From the IMG/VR virus record IMGVR_UViG_3300048121_000408, positions 1-44,757 of that record: DNA of 44,757 nucleotides. The stretch is one strand, 5' to 3'. Numbering within the stretch: the first letter of the stretch is position 1; each line of letters opens with the position of its first letter. Of this stretch, positions 22,001-31,613 are shown in pieces. Below the pieces are notes generated by a model. It worked only from the letters and a program-made list of their open reading frames with translations. It searched no databases and was not told the origin of the DNA. This DNA comes from a virus. A program made the position numbers and the translations under genes.

Positions 22001-25000
22001 TTTCAGATGGCTTGTACGAACCACGCATAGCATCAAGGATCGCAGCAGATTGTGACATTCCTACAGTCATGTCATCTGCCTCGCGAATTGCACGAGAGAG
22101 AACCTTAACAATGCCATCTGATGGTATCATATCGCGTTTGAAGTTGGCGGGCTTTGTATCCCTGATAAGAACAGGTGTAGACATGTACTTGTCTGGCACA
22201 CCCATTTCAGCAAGCTCTAAACGAAGTGCTTCTTCTTCGTAGTATAACTGCTGAATGCTGTTGCGAGAGCCTTGGCGTGCGCGAAGTGTGTTAATGTTTG
22301 AACGAACAGTACGAAGTTCATCAAGCACGTCACGCACTTCGTCACTTAAATCGTTCATAGGCATTCTTGAGATTTTATTAAGTGGTGTTGCGTCCACCCT
22401 TATACCAGAACGCAACGGCCCTACATTGCTTACGTCCACATAGTACGGGACAATGTCGCCGTCCTTCACAAAGTCTTGCATTGCGCGGATTGTGTTAGGT
22501 GACGCTTGCTGTATGTAGTCAGCCGCGAAGTCTTCTGCAAACTCTGCTGGAACGTCGTCTATGAACTTGTTCTTTGGTGACGTTGGATCAAATCTGGATG
22601 TATCTGCCAACATGTTTCCGTATGTCATTAGAGGAGCAAAGTTTCTACGAGCATTTGGCTTTGCAATAAGACCATTTAACACATACGCAACGCCCTCTCT
22701 CATGGATGTGCGTACATCGTTTAGAACATCGAACATATGCTCTTTCGCGAAGTCCTCGTCCACAGTATCCAAAACCGACGCGGCTCTCTTTGGAACTTTC
22801 ACACCTGCATCTTCCGCAACCAAGCGAGCAAGAACTTCAGATGGATCATACCCCACCGCACCAGTGGCACGACGAAGTGTTTCCTTTTGCGCTGCTGGCA
22901 AAATGTTTGAGTTATAAACATATCTGCTGACAGTTTCTAAAGAGTTCATAATGTCGTCAGACTTTGTGACTTCACCTGCAATTTTGCGTACGTCATTCCG
23001 TAGGTTTTTGAAACTTTCGGAGGTGACCTTGGGGGACACTTCCGCACCAATGTACATAAGTCTTGCAGCAATCTTACGTGCTGTTGACTGTAGTTCGCTA
23101 GTGCGGTGTGTAATCGCACGCAATGCGTTTCTAGCTGTGTAAGGCAGGGAAGACGGAATGCTTGGGTCTTCCCCAATATCTGCATCCATCATCTTTTCTG
23201 TTTCGATAGCCCTAAAGACTAGGCTGTTTGTAACAACGTTCTTCTCACCACGACGCTGTAGTTCCCACTCGATTGCACGTGCAATGTCTGCTGCGAACTC
23301 ATACACAGGGGTTTCGTTAGAAAGCGTATCGGGCGCATTACGCGTCATTGTGATCGCTTTCGTGTAGTTCTGAATAAGCTCTGGCGTACGCATTGCCTTT
23401 ACTTCGTTCGTGATGTTCTTGTCAGCAACAGGTGTTGCGTTAGGCATCGAACGAATAAGGCCAACAATGTGACTGCGAAGCTTTTTAGATTGCTTTGTTT
23501 CAGCACCATTGTTCAAGCTTCGCTCGTACGCCTCGATTGATGCGTTAATATCAAGCTCGTTTATGCGTACCTTTGGCGCGTCCTTGATGTCTGGTGCTGC
23601 TGTTGTATCCTTAACTTTCTGGCTGTTCTTGATGTTACGACCAGTAGCAGCACGCTTGCGCTTCGCTGCGTTTGCTCTGCCTTTAACACGTTTAAAACGC
23701 TGTGCGCGTTTGATAGTCTCGACGCCGTTAGGAAGTGCTTCACGCCGTGCGATCTCTGTAGATGTAGCCTTAAATTCTGGGATGTCGCCACCCTCTACGT
23801 CCTCGTAGGCTCTGTTCATTGTGGCCTGAACTTCTTTGACAAACTCGTCTAATTGTTCCTTCTCAAAGATGTCAGCGATGCCATCATATACTTCTGGGCC
23901 AAACCCAATTCCGTCGAAGTCCTCTCCGTCTTTGGTTTTGACATCCATCTTAAACTTGCGTGTGACGCTTTCGATGGCCTGTGCTGCCTTTTTCATCTTT
24001 GTATGATGGCGTCCAACTACCGCAAACGCGCCAGAGTACGGACGTAGCGGCTCGTCGTTTTTACGTGCGATGATTGCAGCTTCTTTCTTCGTGGTAGACA
24101 TACCGCGAAGTTCCTTGGCGAAGTCAGCTAAACGTTCGGCTGCTCTGTCTAGGTCTTTGTCATCGTATGCCGCACGTGCTTCGTAGAATGAGTTGCTCAT
24201 TTCTGTGAAGCGAATGCGTATTGCCTTGCCCTTGTTTGTTGTTGGCTCGACTGGGTTCATCACGCTTACGCGTTCTGCTTGAACATCGTCGATGATTAAC
24301 TTTTGGAAAAGTGGGACAAAGTCTTGGTCGATGATCTCTTTGCCCTGTATCTTTTGTACGAAGTACTTGACCAAAGCTGTGACTTTTTCCCAAATGCTTT
24401 GATCTGGTACTGACAGCATGTCGTACTTTTGTGTAATGAATAAGGCAAACTGGTTCGCAAAATACTCGTTAAAGTTTTCAGCAAAGTTTGATGCACCAAT
24501 CATGACTTCGCCAGTCTTGGGATCAACAACCGCTGGAGACTTCTCGATTATGTCTAAAGCTGCATCCTTGTAAAGAACGCCGTTCTCGTCATAAAACTTC
24601 TCGAAACCTTTCAAGAAGTCCAACTTGGTTTGCGTGTCTAAGGCGTTGACCCACATCCAGTGGCCCATCTCGTGTGCCAATACAAATTCTGGATTAAATC
24701 CTGTTTCGCCAGTAATGCTCTCATTTGCAAAGTTGACGTTCAACATTATGGCATTTGACTGGCCTCTATGGAACTTGCCTGTTGATGCCACAAAAGCATT
24801 AGTGTTTGTGGTTGGCACGAACTTTGGCGCATTGCCATCGTCTGGTATAACCGCACGCAAAAGCTTTTCAAAGTTTGCTTTTGCGTTTGCTGGCGCACTG
24901 TTCCAAGTAACATCTTTTACAAGGCGGATACTGTCTTCAAGATTTGTGCCGTTAAAACGAATGCCGTCAGGAGCAAATATGTCCTGAACTGCAAGAGCAT

Positions 25001-28000
25001 TCTTCATGACTGCCGTGCGGTGAGCAAACGAAAGGTCTTTGTTTCTTACTTTTGCGTTGCTCCCAAAGTTTTGACGCGCATCAAATGGCAGATCAAACAA
25101 GCTACGGTTCAGGATGTGCAGATCATAAACAGTCATTGTGTTGTTTTTGAACGCATCCTTCATACGTGCTGATGCGTCCGCCACGTCGAGCGCAAGCTCT
25201 ACACCTTCGCGCATCATCGCATCTAAGTCATTCAGTTCGATACGCATGTCGCGAGCTTCTTGCTCTGACAATGGGTACTTAATGACTTCAACATCTTTCT
25301 CTAGCGGATTTTCATATGGGTCGTTGCCCTCCCCAAATGGCTCAAAGTCAGCAAGTAGCTTCTTGCGATCTTTGGCTGTCATGTTCGGAGAAACGTACCC
25401 AAGATAGTAGTCGTCTAGGTTTGCACGTGCGATAACTTGGCGTGGGTCTGTCTGCTTCGGTGATATCTTACGGAACCACGTGCCTTTTTTACCAACCTCG
25501 CGTGGGATCATTGCAAAGATTTTGCCGTTGTCGCGTTCGCGTGGGATGTCAGGGATGTCGTCACGCTTGACCTCGCCACCCTGCTTTACGGTCTTCTCTG
25601 CTTTCTGTGCGGTTTGACCTGTTGCAGCGTCTACGGTCTCGATATCTTTTTCTAAATCTTCTAGCGAGCCAGTCTTCTTAAACTTCTCGAACGCGCCATC
25701 ACGAGCCTCGACTGCCTCCGTAGACGTCATTGGCTCTGGCTCTGCTTTGCTTACAGTTGTCTTTGCTGTCTTGCTGCCAACCTTCAGACCCATGGCCTTC
25801 ATAGCCATTTCTTCTGATGAGTATACTTTATCTAGGCGAGGGGAGTAGAAGACTGTTTCACCTTTTGCAGCTTTACCAGCACGTTTGTTTACGCCCTTCT
25901 TCCCGATTACAGTCTCACCGCCGACAGCACGATATGCGTACACATTACGTGCTTTTGTGCCTTCTTTTTTTGCAAGCTCGCGAAGTATGTCTAGCGTCAG
26001 TCTTTGTTTTGGGAACCTATCTTTAGCGTTGATGACAGTGTATCCGTCACCAATTTCAAAACCTCTACGCAAAAACGATTGAGGCACAGACTTAACGATA
26101 CGTTCGCCCGTCTTCTTGTCGAACGTTACAACATCTGTTGTACCAGCAGTCTTAACGCCCTTTTCAAGTGCGTCTTGAGCCTTTGCTGTGCTTCCAGCAG
26201 AACGCTTGGCTGTGGCGTCATCTGTTGACGCATCTACTGTAACTTTTGCCCCACCACTTGTGCGGCCCTCAATGGTTTTTGTTTCGCCCTTGATGTCTGG
26301 TAGAGTTTCCTCGCGATCCAAAAACTCACGGCGCATCTTTACAACTTCGTCAGCGTTGGCAACGTTGATGCCTCTGCTGTCTGCGTCTGCGTGCATTCCT
26401 AGAAGCTGCCTTAGATAGCGGAATACTTGACTATCAATCTGGCCTTCTTCCAACATGCCACGAATGATGGCATCCATGTTATCCAGAAACTCGCTAGAGC
26501 CTTTGGACATATCCATGATCTTCTCGTACTTGCGTACAGCTTCATCGAATGCGGCTGTGTTGCCGTCAGTACTTTGTGCTGCGTCAGCTACATCTTCTTC
26601 TTGGACGGCGGGTTGTTCAGGTAAGGCTTCGTCGACCTGTTGATCTACCTCGGCTTCCACCTCTGGCTCGGATACTTCATCTGCCGCCTTCGCAGACTTT
26701 GTTAGTTTAGCGTAGGTATCGCGATATAGCTTGCCGCCCTTAGTAACCTTGAGCGATCCATCGTTTACACGTCGTTGCATCTCTGCATCTAGCTCGTCGC
26801 CATCAAGACCTAGCTGCTCTCCAACCCTAGCTTTTTGCTCGTCGTTGACCCAGTCCCACTCTATGGTTTCTTCAGGAACATTTTGTGGGGCGTTACCATT
26901 CGGCTCTAAATCTGTTGAGCCAGTATCTTCGGTGTCAGTCTCTACTTGCGTACTTTCTTGCGTACCCTCTACTTCTTGGGTTGTTTCTCCCTGGGAGCCT
27001 GTTTGACCAGTTGGCTCCTGGGTTGCAGTACCTTGCGTACTCTCTGCTGGTTGCGTATCTGCCCGCTGCTGAAGCTGTAACTCACCACTTGCGAACAGTT
27101 CGTCTGGCTCCATCTCCAGTACTCTTGCCCGCTTTTGTGCAAGGGCGTCGAACTGCTGTTTGACTTGGGATGCGGCTGATGCGTTGCCGTTTGTTGTTTC
27201 GTCTTGGAAACGCTTGGCTAGATCATCTAGCTCAAGGTCCATGTTGTTGACGTACTGTTGGACGGCGGCAATATTTTGCTCGTCTATAGTAAGGTCTGCA
27301 AGTGCTGCCTGACCTGTGTCGATTTCGTTCTGGTCTGTAACGCCAGATAGAGATGAGCTAATCGCTTCGCGTTCACGAGTTATGTAGCCTTGCTCTTGTA
27401 CCAGCATAGAGCCAAGACGTGTATTGTCCCAGTCGCCCAAGCTACCGACACCCTTGGCGACTTCGCCTATGCCTAGCATTGAGCCGCCTTTTACGAGAAG
27501 GCCAGCAGCTAAACCAGAAACGCCAGCGTCTATGATGCCAGCACCCGCCAAACGTGCTACGTCGAAGTCTTCTGATACGCCTTGCGCAATTTCCATACCT
27601 TGCTGTGCTGCATCGAACGCAAGCCCAGTGCCAGCACCGATTGCGGCTTCGCCCGCCGCTGCCTTTTGTATACCTGCTTTCGTAGCTGCTTTAGTCGCTT
27701 GCTCTAGTGTCTTGCCCGCAAGCCTTGCCCCTTGGCCCGCTTTTACAGCAGCACCACCAGCACCAACACCGATAAGGTTAATTGGGTCAGCAACACCAGC
27801 AACACCGTAGTCGATTACCTTATCAAGTACGCCGCCACGAGACGGTGCCTGCGCCCATAGTTTTGAAAGTCTTGATAGCTTCTCTCTACCGCTATCTCCA
27901 GCCGTCGCAAACTCAACTGCATCAAGGCCCATAGATAGAGAGTTGACATCGCTCCAGCGTTTGTCTGTGTAGAACTTGTCCCACATCTCGCTGGTGTTAT

Positions 28001-28160
28001 TAAAGTATACCCCGTTGGCTGCGTAATAGTCGCGAACCTCGGCTATCGCATCTTGGTCAGATAGTAGCTCGTAGCCACTCTTAGAAAGATAGTCGGGTGT
28101 GTTGTTGTCTTGTTGGTTGCGAAACGAACCACTAAGGATACTGCGTGCATTGTCAGCCAT
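19047..28160 (-). CDS. Giant virion-associated multidomain protein with metallopeptidase motif (3037 aa)
   Basis: The start MADNARS has GGAG six bases upstream and is preferred to an ATG four codons earlier. The 3037-residue protein is the largest in the window and the last gene of the late operon. Near the N-terminus is an Ala/Gly-rich region (about 80-220). A Gln/Thr/Glu-rich linker spans about 370-430. HEMGH at residues 1163-1167, with a downstream NFNEYFANQF (Glu1232), is a zinc-peptidase HEXXH...E layout. Long helical parts and an aromatic, hydrophobic C-terminal 600 residues (LLPFVTLSSLGDVVLPLI) follow. Such large polyvalent proteins in podoviruses are thought to be ejected with the DNA; I saw no clear RNA-polymerase or transglycosylase motif. 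Many opposite-strand frames across it are shadows. Confidence 0.8.
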   Translation of the reverse strand: MADNARSILSGSFRNQQDNNTPDYLSKSGYELLSDQDAIAEVRDYYAANGVYFNNTSEMWDKFYTDKRWSDVNSLSMGLDAVEFATAGDSGREKLSRLSKLWAQAPSRGGVLDKVIDYGVAGVADPINLIGVGAGGAAVKAGQGARLAGKTLEQATKAATKAGIQKAAAGEAAIGAGTGLAFDAAQQGMEIAQGVSEDFDVARLAGAGIIDAGVSGLAAGLLVKGGSMLGIGEVAKGVGSLGDWDNTRLGSMLVQEQGYITREREAISSSLSGVTDQNEIDTGQAALADLTIDEQNIAAVQQYVNNMDLELDDLAKRFQDETTNGNASAASQVKQQFDALAQKRARVLEMEPDELFASGELQLQQRADTQPAESTQGTATQEPTGQTGSQGETTQEVEGTQESTQVETDTEDTGSTDLEPNGNAPQNVPEETIEWDWVNDEQKARVGEQLGLDGDELDAEMQRRVNDGSLKVTKGGKLYRDTYAKLTKSAKAADEVSEPEVEAEVDQQVDEALPEQPAVQEEDVADAAQSTDGNTAAFDEAVRKYEKIMDMSKGSSEFLDNMDAIIRGMLEEGQIDSQVFRYLRQLLGMHADADSRGINVANADEVVKMRREFLDREETLPDIKGETKTIEGRTSGGAKVTVDASTDDATAKRSAGSTAKAQDALEKGVKTAGTTDVVTFDKKTGERIVKSVPQSFLRRGFEIGDGYTVINAKDRFPKQRLTLDILRELAKKEGTKARNVYAYRAVGGETVIGKKGVNKRAGKAAKGETVFYSPRLDKVYSSEEMAMKAMGLKVGSKTAKTTVSKAEPEPMTSTEAVEARDGAFEKFKKTGSLEDLEKDIETVDAATGQTAQKAEKTVKQGGEVKRDDIPDIPRERDNGKIFAMIPREVGKKGTWFRKISPKQTDPRQVIARANLDDYYLGYVSPNMTAKDRKKLLADFEPFGEGNDPYENPLEKDVEVIKYPLSEQEARDMRIELNDLDAMMREGVELALDVADASARMKDAFKNNTMTVYDLHILNRSLFDLPFDARQNFGSNAKVRNKDLSFAHRTAVMKNALAVQDIFAPDGIRFNGTNLEDSIRLVKDVTWNSAPANAKANFEKLLRAVIPDDGNAPKFVPTTNTNAFVASTGKFHRGQSNAIMLNVNFANESITGETGFNPEFVLAHEMGHWMWVNALDTQTKLDFLKGFEKFYDENGVLYKDAALDIIEKSPAVVDPKTGEVMIGASNFAENFNEYFANQFALFITQKYDMLSVPDQSIWEKVTALVKYFVQKIQGKEIIDQDFVPLFQKLIIDDVQAERVSVMNPVEPTTNKGKAIRIRFTEMSNSFYEARAAYDDKDLDRAAERLADFAKELRGMSTTKKEAAIIARKNDEPLRPYSGAFAVVGRHHTKMKKAAQAIESVTRKFKMDVKTKDGEDFDGIGFGPEVYDGIADIFEKEQLDEFVKEVQATMNRAYEDVEGGDIPEFKATSTEIARREALPNGVETIKRAQRFKRVKGRANAAKRKRAATGRNIKNSQKVKDTTAAPDIKDAPKVRINELDINASIEAYERSLNNGAETKQSKKLRSHIVGLIRSMPNATPVADKNITNEVKAMRTPELIQNYTKAITMTRNAPDTLSNETPVYEFAADIARAIEWELQRRGEKNVVTNSLVFRAIETEKMMDADIGEDPSIPSSLPYTARNALRAITHRTSELQSTARKIAARLMYIGAEVSPKVTSESFKNLRNDVRKIAGEVTKSDDIMNSLETVSRYVYNSNILPAAQKETLRRATGAVGYDPSEVLARLVAEDAGVKVPKRAASVLDTVDEDFAKEHMFDVLNDVRTSMREGVAYVLNGLIAKPNARRNFAPLMTYGNMLADTSRFDPTSPKNKFIDDVPAEFAEDFAADYIQQASPNTIRAMQDFVKDGDIVPYYVDVSNVGPLRSGIRVDATPLNKISRMPMNDLSDEVRDVLDELRTVRSNINTLRARQGSRNSIQQLYYEEEALRLELAEMGVPDKYMSTPVLIRDTKPANFKRDMIPSDGIVKVLSRAIREADDMTVGMSQSAAILDAMRGSYKPSEMLSLLQDAAGGEQKLTSIMRDMGFTSININGQKTMLNDTDVRDLRAALFDEPEMAFNENMPSDPVPHVIDAMEIANDNGDQAFEDVLSALEIAGMPKKTTDILAKIKRKKEITPNEGREIRRVAKFGLVRNNAQRLARSGMRSIAEFFEPSDAGAGHFERYALRTGQFLGPLQRMLIKLPDSGNGMKRWLQNGLGEMLYAYNVGESIGSMLRIPPPTRKMPIGSHLRIIGALRNEGRVSELTSQEREIHEYMRTYFKEARDRLVSSGYDVGNIRKNYVPQVWRRDLIEADREGFVDILSKYFTAEHAERGAVLKPQQARLKAEGIADRLIHEDGVWVGDAHAFNRSGERGVDHVDYQRLIRLDESWAAQFTDMRNPDNNLAKFLENDLMVIGAKYADSVEQRIDIADRFGVGGFGYFDYLSVMNGGTDAIARLLRSNKVLRKDYKLFIDPSNTQDEVAGEGAHAIFQSNVFMAPIQKGGPEGQMIAEKKAKELAQKAHDGASVDEIHEDIMSMVEPDSLSSGADQMRKNFSFRARAIAEALTDTKGLDKDYMPQSHMVEEADNLFKAVARKPVYNASFEKHLEKPSSWLRSFNSVTLLPFVTLSSLGDVVLPLIRSGSLRSSTEAYRKWMVDPDVGPAYREMIRNVGASTQNIVQERMSRAFGMDTTRFSAGFFTAIGLTDWTNTMRDISAAVSYEWFKSQQEIAVRKPNTKAGRQARRVLDEYGLGDLYKQPGMNIERILRSGSSADVDQMYYQVAGAMHRFANETIFTPNPLDIPLWAQSPIGQMIFQLKSFPLMMTRMGYTVYKEAKDHKNFMPLMYFAGAPVVGAGVVGAKDVVQGRGGEENREFAVRDRRLEFLKDYGISDDEGVALALGWYRDGLMQMGGLGLIGSLMYDTASQLDNGAYGAQRITEMLLGPSLGVLHDAQTILAGGMQAGENAIMGEGSNGKPRAAVREIVSRVPLIGQTSGVRETIVDTLAGEPKR

Positions 28161-28219
28161 CGGGTACTCCATTTAACCTGATGGTCACAGATTAAACGGA
28201 GAGCCGACTTTTATCGTCC

Positions 28220-30433
28220 CTATTGACTACCTATTGCGTCACGTATTTGCTTCGCAACTTCTGCCACTTGTGCATCACGGCGACGTGCGGCTATGATGCC
28301 AGAGCCAAGCCCCATTCCAGCGTACACGCCAGCCGTACGATCTGTAGAGTTTACGATCTCGTTAGCTACGCGCATAATTTCAGCCTCGATAGCCTCTGGC
28401 GTGCTGTTTGCTTGGCTTAGTCCGATCTTGACTGCTGCGTCTTGTACCAGCGTGTCAGACTGCGAACCGTCGCCGTTGTTTTCTATGGCCTGCTCTTTAG
28501 ATGCCATGATACGCTGCTGGATCGTGTTGTATTGTTGAGAAACAGTATTAAGCTGACCCTCTAGGTTAGATCGCAACTCTCTCACTTTTCCTATCTGTTC
28601 TCTGATCTTGCCAACTTGATCTATTGTATCTGGGCTTGCAAAGCCGCCTTTGTCTACAGACTGCAAGTAGCTTCTTTCTGTTGCTTCAAGGCGAGCAAGT
28701 GCTTGGTCGAGTTCGTACACCTCGTTGTAAATTGATATACGAGCATTCCAATGGTCGAGAATTGTTGGGTCACCAATGACGTTCTCAACAGGGATTTCCA
28801 AGATTTTCTGGTTTTGTATTGCAACAGAGTTGTCACCGTCAAATATCTTACCAAGCTCTTTCTCAATGCGAGAAACTTCGCTCTCGATTGTTGTGCTAAG
28901 TTGGTTAAGGTTGGCGATAGAAGGATCAACGCTGTCGAACATTTCAGTGTACAAGCCTTGACGGTTGTTCTTGAATTTCTCACGAAACTCTGTACGTCTG
29001 CCCGCTGGTATTTCTTCCAGATTATTTACGCCAAACTCGTCAAGCGTGTACTGGTACGCAACACTCTCAAGACCCTGAAGATTGTCACCAGCACTTGGTG
29101 ACGACATTACCTCGTGAACTGCACGAGCGACGTCGCGTGGGTCTACAACATTTGAACCCATGAAGCCACTTGCGTTTTTAGCTCTGTCGATTGCGTCGAT
29201 AAGAGTAGCCGCAACGTTTGGATCATTTACGTTGACCCCGTAAGTCGTGACAGCTTCGCCTACGGCTTTTCTTAACGCAGCCTCATATGCAGCCTTTGCA
29301 GCCTTGTTTTCTTTTTCATCCGCGCCAGCGTCAACTACTGTGGATGATGCTGCATCAAACGCGTTATTGATAACCTTCTGGTCTTTTTCATCCATAGAAA
29401 GGTTACGATTGCGTTCGTTCTCTGTACGCATCTTTTGGATGTTTTGTTCTTCAGCAGCGTCTAGCATTTGAACGCGGAACTTTTGGTTGTTCTCGACAAT
29501 CTTTGCAATGTCAGCTTCTTCGATTGGACGCTCTATTTTATTTTGTTTGTACAGGCTGTCTACAAACTTACGCACTTCATCTTCTGAAACGATCTTGTTT
29601 TCACGCATGGCTGTTTCAGCCTGTTGCATGATTGCACTTATTTTAGCGTCTTCTTCTCTTGTCTTAACTGCAAGCCTTTCCGTCAGTAATGACTGGTTGT
29701 TCGCAATTATTGACTGCTTGTCTTCTGGCGTCAGGAATGGGTTGTTCTGCTCTGACTTCTCGATGACATTGTTGTACAGGTCTTCGTCGCCAGCATTGGC
29801 AGCATTTTTAAGCGTGTTCTCGAACTGTGTGGCTGCGTCTGTGCGCTTGGCTTTCACGATGCCATTAGCTTTTAGACGTGCAGTGCTTGTCATGCTTTCG
29901 TCAAAGCCTGAGAACAATCCTTCTACGTCGTTAGGGTTTGCGCCAGCTAGTTGCCATGTTGTGATGCGCTCACCCAAAATGCGATCAACTTCTGTCTGCG
30001 CTTTGTTCTTTGCCACGTTCTGTATATACGGTGCCATTTGGTCAGTAATCATACCGCCAAATTGTTCTGTCAGGAATGACATGCCTTCGTCAGCGTTGCC
30101 AGATAAGTAGTAAGGCGTAAGAAGTTCTGCGCCCTTTGACATGATTGTCATTTGGTCAAGCATGGCGCGTTGCTTCTTTTGCTGTTCTGCTTCCGCAAGT
30201 TCTTTTTGGCGACGATCTACGTTCGTCTTCATTGTCTCTTGCGTTGGCAGTATCGAACGGAAGTACTCGCTTCCGCCAGCTAGATCGGATGCGTACTTTT
30301 CTCGCTGATCGAGCGTGGCGTCTGGGTTGTTACGAACAAAGTCGTTGTACAACTGCGCGTTCTTCGCACGCTTATTCTCATGCCGTTCTTCTGCTTGGAC
30401 ATAGCCTTTGCGGAACGCACCAAATTCAAACAT
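28220..30433 (-). CDS. Internal virion/ejection-type coiled-coil protein (737 aa)
   Basis: AGGAGA lies just before the ATG. Nearly the whole 737 residues are charged helix with long coiled coils (for example KELAEAEQQKKQRAMLD, about 75-95, and several blocks to residue 650) and no membrane segment or enzyme motif. Between the tail genes and the giant protein, this position and composition fit an internal core or DNA-ejection protein like the T7 gp14-gp16 group, by analogy rather than sequence match. The TAG stop forms the first G of a GGGACGAT motif in the following gap. Confidence 0.7.
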   Translation of the reverse strand: MFEFGAFRKGYVQAEERHENKRAKNAQLYNDFVRNNPDATLDQREKYASDLAGGSEYFRSILPTQETMKTNVDRRQKELAEAEQQKKQRAMLDQMTIMSKGAELLTPYYLSGNADEGMSFLTEQFGGMITDQMAPYIQNVAKNKAQTEVDRILGERITTWQLAGANPNDVEGLFSGFDESMTSTARLKANGIVKAKRTDAATQFENTLKNAANAGDEDLYNNVIEKSEQNNPFLTPEDKQSIIANNQSLLTERLAVKTREEDAKISAIMQQAETAMRENKIVSEDEVRKFVDSLYKQNKIERPIEEADIAKIVENNQKFRVQMLDAAEEQNIQKMRTENERNRNLSMDEKDQKVINNAFDAASSTVVDAGADEKENKAAKAAYEAALRKAVGEAVTTYGVNVNDPNVAATLIDAIDRAKNASGFMGSNVVDPRDVARAVHEVMSSPSAGDNLQGLESVAYQYTLDEFGVNNLEEIPAGRRTEFREKFKNNRQGLYTEMFDSVDPSIANLNQLSTTIESEVSRIEKELGKIFDGDNSVAIQNQKILEIPVENVIGDPTILDHWNARISIYNEVYELDQALARLEATERSYLQSVDKGGFASPDTIDQVGKIREQIGKVRELRSNLEGQLNTVSQQYNTIQQRIMASKEQAIENNGDGSQSDTLVQDAAVKIGLSQANSTPEAIEAEIMRVANEIVNSTDRTAGVYAGMGLGSGIIAARRRDAQVAEVAKQIRDAIGSQ

Positions 30434-30442
30434 CTGTGTCTC

Positions 30443-31603
30443 CTAGACTTTTAGGCTCGATAGCCAATCACCTGCTCCGCCCATGTTAGAGCTTGCTATT
30501 TTTGCGTACTGGTTCGTTAAGTTTGTTAGTGCAGATAATGATGCTCCTGGGTTTATAGTGTTCGTCATACCACCTGCTGCGTACGTGTATGGAGACGTAG
30601 AGATTTGACCCACTTGTGTCAGGTAGTCGTTCGCAAGTGTGTTTTGAGCAGATGTAGCATTTAGACCTGTCAGGTAATCACTAATAGCTGTGTTGTTTCT
30701 CATGCCTTGCAATGCACCTAACTCACCGATAGCGACACCGCGCTGGGAGTTGATGTTGCTTGCAAAGTCTTGACCATACGCGCCACCAGTAAGTTCAATG
30801 TTTGCTTCTGTAGCTGCATTGTTAAGTACGTCTGCGAGTAGGTTACGCTGCATGTTACGTTCAGCGTTGGTCATGTTTTGCTGGTTAGATGCAGCATTTT
30901 GTAAGCCAGAGATATAATTCTGTGCGTCGCCTATCGCCGCCATTAGGTTTTGGCCTTCTTGCTCGGATGCAAGGTCAGCCATGGAGCGTGCCGCCTGCAC
31001 CGCGAGCGTACTGTTCTCCAAGCCAGCAGGCAAAGAGGCAGTGACTTTTGATTGCTGTACTGCTAGAGCGCGGTCTGACATTTGCTTACGAAGTCCGTAG
31101 AACTTCATTGTCAGATCGTCTTGCAACTGTGCGTAGTCTAGCGTGTCGGGTGCAGTAGATTTGCCGTAACGGTCTGCTGCGTACACGTCTGTTTCCGAAC
31201 CGCCGATGATGCCCTGCATGTAGTCGCGGTACGCATCTTCAAAGCCAGTTAAGCGTGCTTTGTCTTCTGCCGTCATTTGGTCGACGGTAAGTTTGTTACT
31301 CGCTTCTTCTGCTGCGCGTTGGTTAGCAAAGTATTCTGTAAATGCGTCGACGACGTCAGGTGTTACTTGTCCAAAGCTGCCGTAATCTGCGAGAAGGTTT
31401 TTTATGTTCTCACGAAGTACGTCACCGCCCTCTGTGTAGAGGGCGGATATTTGGTTTTGTCGGTCAATTTGGTCTTGTGTAAGACCTTCAAGGCTACCTG
31501 CGGCTGCGTTGGCATTTGTGACGCTGTCATAAATGCCGTATATGGACATAAGACCTTGAATGGTATCGCTGCTACCACCAAGCAGGTCCAGTATTTCATC
31601 CAT
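30443..31603 (-). CDS. Putative internal virion protein (386 aa)
   Basis: AGGAGA is placed seven bases before the ATG. The protein is Ala/Asn/Gln-rich and mostly helical, with a Gly-rich start (LDLLGGSSDTIQGLMSIYGIYDSV) and a C-terminal half full of Asn, Ala and Gly (NAASNQQNMTNAERNM, AAGGMTNTINPGAS). Such low-charge, small-residue-rich proteins next to a long coiled-coil protein are typical of small ejection proteins (T7 gp14-like role). No family can be named. Its stop lies within the ribosome site region of the next gene. Confidence 0.65.
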   Translation of the reverse strand: MDEILDLLGGSSDTIQGLMSIYGIYDSVTNANAAAGSLEGLTQDQIDRQNQISALYTEGGDVLRENIKNLLADYGSFGQVTPDVVDAFTEYFANQRAAEEASNKLTVDQMTAEDKARLTGFEDAYRDYMQGIIGGSETDVYAADRYGKSTAPDTLDYAQLQDDLTMKFYGLRKQMSDRALAVQQSKVTASLPAGLENSTLAVQAARSMADLASEQEGQNLMAAIGDAQNYISGLQNAASNQQNMTNAERNMQRNLLADVLNNAATEANIELTGGAYGQDFASNINSQRGVAIGELGALQGMRNNTAISDYLTGLNATSAQNTLANDYLTQVGQISTSPYTYAAGGMTNTINPGASLSALTNLTNQYAKIASSNMGGAGDWLSSLKV

Positions 31604-31613
31604 GACTTATCTC

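Noticed and set aside
21607-27810. Several + strand frames of 100-210 codons opposite the giant gene
   Set aside because: They follow the codon structure of the minus-strand gene, are Ser-rich, and lack ribosome sites.
19047-28160. A virion RNA polymerase like that of N4
   Set aside because: The size is similar but I could not find the polymerase motifs; the HEMGH motif and C-terminal features point elsewhere.
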